From Bradyrhizobium sp. CCGB01 (GTDB lineage Bacteria; Pseudomonadota; Alphaproteobacteria; Rhizobiales; Xanthobacteraceae): 64,000 bases of DNA. Under the pieces are notes generated by a model. The model was not told the origin of the DNA, ran no database searches, and saw only the letters and a program-made list of their open reading frames with translations. Below, one piece after another: positions 53,273-61,700 of the stretch. The first letter of the stretch is position 1. Every line of letters begins with the position of its first letter. The position numbers were made by a program, and so were the translations under genes. The stretch covers positions 3,782,001 through 3,846,000 of the forward strand of contig NZ_JANADK010000001.1 of assembly GCF_024199795.1 (NCBI RefSeq), written 5' to 3'.

Positions 53273-54210
53273 CAAAAATAGCCTTCGCGCTTCTTTCGCT
53301 CCATTGATGCGGGTTCGTCGCTGTCTATCAGGCGACCCTGCCGCTCCGAAAGTCGCGTCGATCTCATCTCCGAGATGATATCTTCCAGCGTTGTTGCACT
53401 GGAATCGATCGCTCCGGTCAGGGGATAGCAACCCAGCGTTCGAAATCGAACTTGCCGCAATTCCGGCTGCTCGTCCGCATTGAGGGGCAGTCTCTCGTCA
53501 TCGACCATGATCCAGGAGCCGCCGCGCGCCACGACCGGGCGGCGTTTGGCGAAATAGAGCGGCACCACGGGAATGTTTTCCAGATGGATGTAGTGCCAGA
53601 CATCCAGTTCGGTCCAGTTCGATAGCGGGAAAACGCGAACGGTTTCGCCGGGTCCGACACGGGTGTTGTACAGGTTCCACAATTCGGGGCGCTGGTTGCG
53701 GGGGTCCCAGGCGTGTTCGCGCGAGCGAAAGGAGAAGATCCGTTCCTTGGCCCGGCTCTTTTCTTCGTCCCTGCGAGCGCCGCCGAAAGCCGCATCGAAG
53801 CCATAGAGGTCGAGGGCTTGTTTGAGCGCGTGCGTCTTCATCACTTGAGTGTGGATCGACGAGCCTGATATGATCGGCGACGTGCCACGGCCAAGACCAT
53901 CCTGGTTGATGTAGACGAGCAGCTCGATGCCGAGACGGCGCGCTGTTTCGTCGCGAAACGAGATCATCTCGCGAAACTTCCATGTCGTATCGACGTGCAA
54001 CAGCGGAAAGGGGAGTTTCGCGGGATAGAACGCCTTGAGCGCCAAATGCAGCATGACGCTGGAGTCCTTGCCAATCGAATAAAGCATCACCGGTCGTTTG
54101 AACTCGGCGATGACTTCGCGCATGATCTCGATTGATTGAGCTTCCAGACTCTTGAGGTGTTTCGGGAGCCCGCGCTGCGCTCCATCAGTGGTCGATGCCA
54201 CGAAATTCAT
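53272..54210 (-). CDS. cysD: Sulfate adenylyltransferase small subunit
   Basis: This is a 312-residue PP-loop enzyme from ATG 54210 ([20 protein letters not shown]). The ATP motif [18 protein letters not shown], then [40 protein letters not shown] and [16 protein letters not shown] identify CysD/NodP. It forms the ATP sulfurylase with the CysN part of the next gene. A longer frame to 54339 exists but has no family similarity. Confidence 0.95.
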   Translation of the reverse strand: MNFVASTTDGAQRGLPKHLKSLEAQSIEIMREVIAEFKRPVMLYSIGKDSSVMLHLALKAFYPAKLPFPLLHVDTTWKFREMISFRDETARRLGIELLVYINQDGLGRGTSPIISGSSIHTQVMKTHALKQALDLYGFDAAFGGARRDEEKSRAKERIFSFRSREHAWDPRNQRPELWNLYNTRVGPGETVRVFPLSNWTELDVWHYIHLENIPVVPLYFAKRRPVVARGGSWIMVDDERLPLNADEQPELRQVRFRTLGCYPLTGAIDSSATTLEDIISEMRSTRLSERQGRLIDSDEPASMERKKREGYF

Positions 54211-54370
54211 TGCAGGCGCCTTTAGGGGAATCTCATTTGGAATGACAACATACTTCATGCCATACCGGCAGCGATAGTTCATGTCTACGGCGCGCGGAGC
54301 CGACTTCACGGTGCTGGTGACGCGAGCGGTCGACGGCATGAGGCGGCGCGCTTTGGCTTAGAGAGACCCG

Positions 54371-55234
54371 ATGGCATTGAATGCGGATGACATTTTCCTG
54401 AATCCTGCACTTGAATCCCGCGTGCGCGGACAAGCCTGGGCGCTCTTGCTTCTCAACGCTGCCGATCCGCGGATGGGATCGTTGTTTGCAACGCAGCAAC
54501 GTTGGCTGATGGCCCACGCGGCGGTGGCGCAATTCTTCCGGGACGTTGCCGTGGCCGGCGCGGGCTCAGGAGTGTTGACCGCACGTGTGCTCGATCTTGT
54601 CGAGCATCACCGGATCGCAAGCCGGAACACTGCGGCTGCCTTCGTCAAGGAGATGTTGAAATACGGCATCGCGCGCCATGTTGCGGGAAGCGAAGGCAGG
54701 CGTCATCGCCCGTTCGAGCCGGCACCAGCGGCGCTTGATGCGCTGTATCAATGGCATCTGCTGCATCTTGCGACGCTGGATGGCCTCGATGGCGGGAGCC
54801 GTTCGGCGACTTTGGCCGCACGACCGGAGGTCGTTCAGCGCATGCAGCCGCTGATTGCCGACGGCCTGCTCGGGTCTCACATGGTTCGTGAGCCCGAACC
54901 GACGTTCAAGCTCTTCACCTGGGTCGACGAGGGGGGCGTGTTGATGGATCGCCTGATCGTCGGCTGTGAGGAAGAGGACGCCAGCCTCGATCGTATCACG
55001 ACCGACGTGACGTCGGTGTCCGCTCTGGCGCAGCGGCTGAAATTGTCCCGGACCCAACTGGGCCGCAAGCTCGCCGAGGCGGAGTCCATGGGAAGCCTCG
55101 GCTGGGTCGGAGCGCGCGGCAGGTCCCGGCTGTGGGTCTCGAAAGGCTTTCGCCGCGAATATCACAAGGCGCAGGCGGTCAAGCTCGCGATCATCGACGC
55201 AGCCTTCGATGTTTGCTTCGTGTCGCATCGGTGA
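54371..55234 (+). CDS. Hypothetical protein with winged-helix-like C-terminal region
   Basis: This is a 287-residue cytosolic protein, divergent from cysD by 160 nt. No family is named with certainty. The N-terminal half is helical and includes a possible HTH (VLDLVEHHRIASRNTAAAFV followed by EMLKYGIARHV). The later SALAQRLKLSRTQLGRKLAEAE with SMGSLGWVGARGRSRLWVSKGF looks like a MarR-type winged helix. So it may be a regulator with two DNA-binding regions. A cys or surface-protein target is only suggested by position. Confidence 0.65.
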   Translation: MALNADDIFLNPALESRVRGQAWALLLLNAADPRMGSLFATQQRWLMAHAAVAQFFRDVAVAGAGSGVLTARVLDLVEHHRIASRNTAAAFVKEMLKYGIARHVAGSEGRRHRPFEPAPAALDALYQWHLLHLATLDGLDGGSRSATLAARPEVVQRMQPLIADGLLGSHMVREPEPTFKLFTWVDEGGVLMDRLIVGCEEEDASLDRITTDVTSVSALAQRLKLSRTQLGRKLAEAESMGSLGWVGARGRSRLWVSKGFRREYHKAQAVKLAIIDAAFDVCFVSHR

Positions 55235-55743
55235 CGTCCACGACATCGTTGGACCGATGGCCGGCAGCATTGATCGATCCGCTGTCGACTGACCATTTTT
55301 GGTAGTCGACCTTTCCGGGCGCGTCTCGATCTTTACCGTAAATGTTGGGCCAGCTACGGAAACGCGCCGCAACGAGTCACGTCGCGGCTGGAAACAATTT
55401 CGCAGCTTGTTTTCGTGCGCGGAACGAGAATTGGCCCATGTCGCAGTTTATCATGAACGGCGTTTTCGGCTGTCGGCGCCGCATGAATACGGCGCGTGTG
55501 AATGGTTGTTCGCAGCCTTCGGCAGCAGAATACCGTACTAATCTGCCGCCGAAGAGTCGTCGCGTTCAGGTTGCGCGACATGAGAATGGCGGTCGAAACA
55601 TTCGGCAAAAGTCTCGAGGAATTGCATGACGAGGATTGATCTCGTTCGTCGGTAGATGGAAGCGCGACGACAACGTCGTGTGGGTTTTGTTCGGCGGCGG
55701 GCTTTCAAACGAACTATGCGGCTTTCTTTTAATGGAATGAACG
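55235..55743. other. 509-nt gene-free stretch upstream of the giant protein gene
   Basis: It contains a hairpin (55284-55310) after the preceding gene and AT-rich sequence near 55680-55740. The AT-rich part probably holds the promoter of the giant gene. Short open frames of 80-95 codons have no ribosome-binding site or recognised content. Confidence 0.55.
55284..55310 (+). terminator. Hairpin after the 54371 gene
   Basis: GTCGACT-G-ACC pairs with GGT-AGTCGAC: 10 bp with one bulged G and the loop ATTTTT, 49 nt after the stop. There is no T run behind it, so a terminator role is only likely. Confidence 0.4.
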
Positions 55744-58700
55744 ATGCTGCATGTCGGCAGTGACGATCGGCATTTTTCGCTCTCTATTTCGCAAGAGCTT
55801 TCGATCGAAGGCGCGCCCGGTGCATCCGCCGTCGCGGTTGAGGAAACGCATCTCCTGTTCAACGCCGCGTTCGAGCGGGCCGGCGACGACCTGAGGCTGC
55901 TCGGTGCCGACGGAAAGAGTCACGTCGTTGCCGGCTATTTCAAATCGGAAAATCTGCACGCGCGGCTGTCGACGGATGGCGCCAGGTTAAGCGGCGAGAT
56001 CGTCGCTGTGTTAGCCGGGCCTGTTGCTCCCGGACAGTACGCTGCCAAGGATGCGTCGCCGGCGATGCAGGTGATCGGACACGCGGTACGGGTCGAAGGC
56101 CAGGTGACGGTCCTGCGCAACGGCGTTGTCGTGGGGCTCAACAACGGCGATGTGCTGCTCAAGGGAGACGTGGTCCAGACCGACAGCGGGGGCACGGCTG
56201 GCCTGGTTTTCAACGACGGCAGCGCGTTCCAGCTCGGCCATGGTTCACGCCTTGCATTGAGCGAATTCAAATTCGACCCGCAGGGCAGCACCAATCTGGA
56301 AGTCTTCGATCTCATCCAGGGATCGTTCAGTTTCGCGTCCGGCAAGATTGCCGAGACCGGCGACATGCGGATTGGAACGCCGATCGGTTCGGCAAGGATT
56401 GCAGGCTCGGCCGGTGGCGGCGATATCTCCCCCGACGATGGATCGGTCACACTGTCCATCTTTCATCAGAACGATGGGCAGCATCAGGCGACCGCCTACG
56501 ATCGGAACGGCAATGCCATTGCAACCATCAGCAGCGAAGGCGGCAAGCTGGAGCTGAAGCCGACCGGTCCAGCTCAGATAGCAACCAGCGAGCAGGTAAA
56601 GACGGACGCCGATAGGGCTGACGAGCTGGATGCCTTGAACAACATTCTGCGGATCAAGAACCTTGCGGACCGCTATAGCAGCGACTCGCCGAACGGTGCC
56701 GGCACGCACGGTTCGTCGTCTCCTCCATCTGGCTCGTACGATCCAAGGGGTGGCGCGCCGTCGTCTCTGCCTGATGGAGTTCCCGGCCACGGCCCGCCGG
56801 TCAGCACCGGTGCGGACGTCGGCCCCCCCGTGCCCGGAGGTGGTAACGGCGGAGCCGGTACCGAAGTTGGATCGATCCCGGCGCCGCCGGTCAATGATCC
56901 GCCCTCGCTATCTTTCAATTCCGGATCGGCGCCGTTGGCTGCGCGCGAGCAAACGCCAGTCGCGATTGCGCCGGCGCTGACGCTGTCCGATCCGGACAGC
57001 CACACTTTGCTGCAGGCGACCGTCCGGATCACCGGCAACTATCAGCCGGGCGAAGACATCCTGTCGTTTACGAACACCACGCGGATCGAGGGCAGGTTCG
57101 ATCCGGCCACCGGCACGCTGACGCTGACGGCGAAGGCCGGCCAGCAGCCGTCGGTTGCGGATTTTGCGGCCGCGTTGCGGGCGGTCTTCTACACCGACAC
57201 CAGCGACAATCCCTCGCCATTGACCCGCACGCTGACCATGACGGTGCAGGACCCGGACGGCATCGCTCACGGCGGGCACGACACGGCCGTCGCCACGCGC
57301 GAGCTGACGGTCAGTGCGGTCGACGATGCGCCGGTCATCGGCGCTGCGCAGACAACCGGAGCGGTGCAGGAGGATACGGCGCTCGATGCCCAGGGACGGC
57401 TGCATGCCGACGGTGCGATCGCGTTCACGGACGTCGATCTGGCGGACGCGCATGTCGTCTCGGCCACCTTCGTCAGCTCGACCCGCCCGGGCGGGCTGGC
57501 GCTCGGGACCATGAGCGCGCATCTGTCTGCCGACACTGTCAATGGCCTCGGCGGGCAGGCGACGTGGCAATATCTCGTCGACAACGCGGACGTCCAGTTC
57601 CTGCGGGCCGGGCAGACCGTCACGGAAACCTATGCCGTGACCGTCGCTGATGGTCATGGCGGGCTGGCAAGCCGGAACGTCACCATCACGATCACCGGCG
57701 ATGAGGATGCTCCCGTGCTGGCCGCTGCTTCGGGAGGCACCGGGGAAGCTGCTGACGCCGCCGCGCAGCACGTCACGCTGACGGGCACCATGCCGGTGAC
57801 CGATCCCGATATCGGCGACACGCTGACGGCTTCGATCGCCGGTTCGCCGGTCGTGACTCTCGATGGCCACGCCTTCGCCCTGCCGGCAGGGGCGGCGTCG
57901 CTGATCAACAATGCATTGTCATTCCATGCGGGCACCTCCAACGGCGGCACTGCCGGTATCGGCTGGACCTATGATGCGTCCGCGGCCAATTTGGATTTCC
58001 TGCGGGAGGGGCAGAGCCTGGTCCTGACCTACACGGTCGAAGTCAGCGACGGGCTCATCACCAGCAACCAGCAGACCCTGACCATCACCATCACCGGCAC
58101 CAACGACGTGCCCGTGGTGACGGGCGACACCGCGGCGGTCAACGAGGCGGCCGATGCCCATGCGCAGGTCATTTCGCTGGCGGGCTCGATCTCGGCCAGC
58201 GACCGCGACGTCGGCGACACGCTGACAGCTTCGGTGGTCGGCGCGCCCGTGGTGAGCCTCGACGGGCACGCCTTCAATCTGCCGACCGGCGCGCTGGCGC
58301 TCACCGACAGTGCCGCCTTTGCGATCGACTCCACTGGTCACCTGTCGACCGGCTCCGCCACGACGTTCGGCTGGACCTACCAGCCGGCTGCGGCAGACCT
58401 CGATTTCCTGAAGCAGGGTCAGACGCTCACGCTGACCTATGCGGTCGTTGTCAACGACGGCACCGCGGCCAGCGCCACGCAATATGTGACGATCACGATC
58501 AACGGCGCCAATGATGCGCCGGTCGCCGTCGCGCACAGCTACACGACCGACGAGGACCATGCGCTGGTGGTGCCGGGCACGGGCGTGCTCGCCGGGGCGA
58601 GTGACCTCGACGGCGATGCGCTGCACGCCATCCTCGTCAACGGTCCGGCCCACGGCACGCTGACGCTGAATGCCGACGGCTCTTTCACCTATGCGCCGGT

Positions 58701-61700
58701 TGGCGACTACAACGGCTCCGACAGCTTCACCTACAAGGTCAATGACGGCCTCGCCGATTCCAACGTGGCGACCGTCGATATCACCGTGCAGGCGGTCAAT
58801 GATCCGGCTGTGGTGTCGGGCACCAGCAGCGGCGCGGTGACGGAAGCGGGCGGGGTCGCCAACGCGGTGGCGGGGACGCCGAGCGCGACCGGCACGCTGA
58901 CGGACACCGACGTCGACAATCCCGCCAACACCTTCACAGCGGTCGGGGCCGCCACGGCGAGCGACCACGGTTACGGCACCTTCACCATGACGTCGGGCGG
59001 CGTCTGGACCTACAATCTCGACAACAGCAATAGCGCGGTTCAGGCGCTCAATGCCGGCGGGACGCTGACCGACACGTTCACCGTGACGACCATCGACGGC
59101 ACCCCGCAACTGGTCACGATCACCATCAACGGCGCCAACGATGCCGCGGTGCTGTCAGCCGACACTGTCGGTCTGACCGAGACCGATTCGGTGCTGTCGA
59201 CCGGCGGCACGCTGACGATCCATGATGTCGACAATCCCGAAACCTTCGTGGCGCAGGCGGGCACGGTCGGGCACTACGGCACCTTCACCGTCGCCCAGAA
59301 CGGCGCGTGGACCTATGTCGCGAGTTCGGCACATGACGAATTCGTCGCCGGGCAGACCTACACCGACACGTTCTCCGTAGTGAGCTCGGATGGCACGGCC
59401 TCGTCCGTCACGATCAATATCCTCGGCAGCAACGACGCAGCTTCGATATCGGGCACTACCACCGGTTCGGTGACCGAGGCGGGCGGCCTCAACAATGCGC
59501 TGGCGGGAACGCCGACCGTGACCGGCACGCTGACGGACACCGACGTCGACAATCCCGCCAACACCTTCACGGCGGTCAATGCGGGCGCGGCAAGCGACAA
59601 CCACTACGGCACCTTTGCCGTCACATCGGCCGGGGTCTGGACCTACACGCTCGACAACAACAATGCCGCAGTTCAAGGGCTCAATGCCGGCGGCACGCTG
59701 ACGGATACGTTCACGGTTACGACCGTCGACGGCACGCCGCAGGTCGTCACGATCACCATCAACGGCACCGACGATGCTGCCGTGATATCGGCGGTGACGC
59801 GCAATCTGACCGAAACTAACGCGGCGCTGTCGACCGGCGGCACGCTGACGATCCAGGATCCCGACAGTCCGCAATCCTTCGTCGCGCAGGCCGGCACCGC
59901 CGGGCAATACGGCACCTTCACGCTCGCCGCGGATGGCACCTGGAGCTATGTCGCGAGCTCCGCACATGACGAGTTCGTGGGCGGGCAAACCTACACTGAC
60001 ATCTTCTCCGTCGCGAGTTCGGACGGCACCACCTCGTCCGTCACCATCAACATCCTCGGCACCGACGATCCGGCCACGATGAGTGGGACGACGACCGGTT
60101 CGGTCGTCGAGGCGGGCGGCGTCGCCAACGCGGTGCCGGGGATGCCGACCGCGACTGGCTCGCTGACGCTGTTCGATCCCGACACGTCCTCCGTCACCTT
60201 CGTGGCCGTCGCCGCGCAGACCGCCAGCACCGGTGGCTACGGCACCTACACCGTGTCCTCGGCCGGCGTTTGGCGGTACACGCTCGACAACAACAATTCC
60301 ACGGTGCAGGGGCTCGCCGCCGGCGCGACGATGACCGACACCTTCTCCGTGAGGGGAAGCGACGGCAGCGCGCAGGTCGTCACCATCACGATCACGGGCG
60401 CCAACGATGCGCCTGTGCTGTCCGGCGACAATGCGGCGGCGCTGCTGCAAGGCCTTGCGACGGCCATCACCACGGCCGACCTCAGCGTCAGCGATGTCGA
60501 CAACAGCGCGAGCCAGCTCACCTTCAACGTCAGCAGCACGCAACGTGGCTATGTCGCTCTGTCGAGCGCCCCCGGCGTTGCGATCACGAGCTTCACCCAG
60601 GCACAGCTCGCCGCGGGCCAGGTGATCTTCGTCAGTGACGGCACGCTGAACCCGGCCGCGAGCTTCACCGTGTCCGCGACCGACGGCAGCGTGACCAGCG
60701 TGCCGGTGCTGGTCAATGTCGCCGTCACCAATGATTTCGTGCTGCCGGGCAACATCGACCTCGGCGCCGTCTCGGAAACCATCCACAGCCTGACCCAGTC
60801 CGGCGGCACTCTGTCGGGCACCGGCACGCTGATCGATGCCAACGGGGCGACCTTCACCGGCGGCACCGAGAGCGGCAGCGGCACGACCATCGTCAACGGG
60901 CTCGCGACCTTCTTCGATGCCAATAACGAGACCTTTACGCTCGACGGCAGGACGCTCGAGCTGCACGGATCCGGCCAGACCGGCGCCTTCTCCGGCGATA
61001 CGCTGCGGCTGAACAACGGCGCGGCCTTCAAGATCGATGCCGGCGTCACCTTCACCGATGCCACGACCGGCGGAAGTGCCTTCAACATCGCGTCGAGCGC
61101 CGGCAGCGGAACCCTCAACGTCGTCGGAAACTACGACAAGACCGGCAGCGGCACCACGATCGTCAGCACGGCGGTCAACAATAGCGGCGTCATCGACGCC
61201 AAGGCGGGTACGCTCGATCTCGCCGGCAACGTCACCAATACCGGCACGCTGCAGGCGGACGGCGGCGGCAAGCTGCTGGTTGCGGGCAGTGTCACCGGCA
61301 GTGGGGCGGTCACAGTCGGCAATGGCGGCACGGTCGAATTCGGCGCGAGCGTCGGATCCGGCCAGACCATCACTTTCAACGGTGCGCTCGCCACGCTCAA
61401 GATCGATGCCCCGGCGAGCTTTGCCGGCACCATCGCGGGCTTCAGCGGCGCGACCGACGCGATCGACCTGGTCGGGATCAACTACAGTTCAGGGCAGTTC
61501 TCCCAGTCGTTCAATTCGACGACCGGCATTCTGCACGTCACCGACGGTACCCATAGCGCCGATCTGCATTTCAGCGGACCGACCTACGGCTTCGCATTCT
61601 CGGCCGACGGCTCCGGCGGCACCGTGATCAAGCCGTCCAACGTCTACACCGTCCACAACGCCGCGGAGCTCAACGCGACGCTGCTCGCCATCAGCGTGGG

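Noticed and set aside
55299..55629. Two overlapping 80-95 codon frames before the giant gene
   Set aside because: No ribosome-binding site, no domain, and poor coding character; they are left as intergenic sequence.
58795..60410. Regular repeats as a possible CRISPR array
   Set aside because: Units are about 300 bp, in frame and translate into VCBS domains; there are no short identical repeats with spacers.
57919..60966. Long minus-strand open frames (396 and 603 codons) opposite the giant protein gene
   Set aside because: They mirror the VCBS repeats in antisense and have no recognisable fold, while the plus frame is continuous for over 8 kb.
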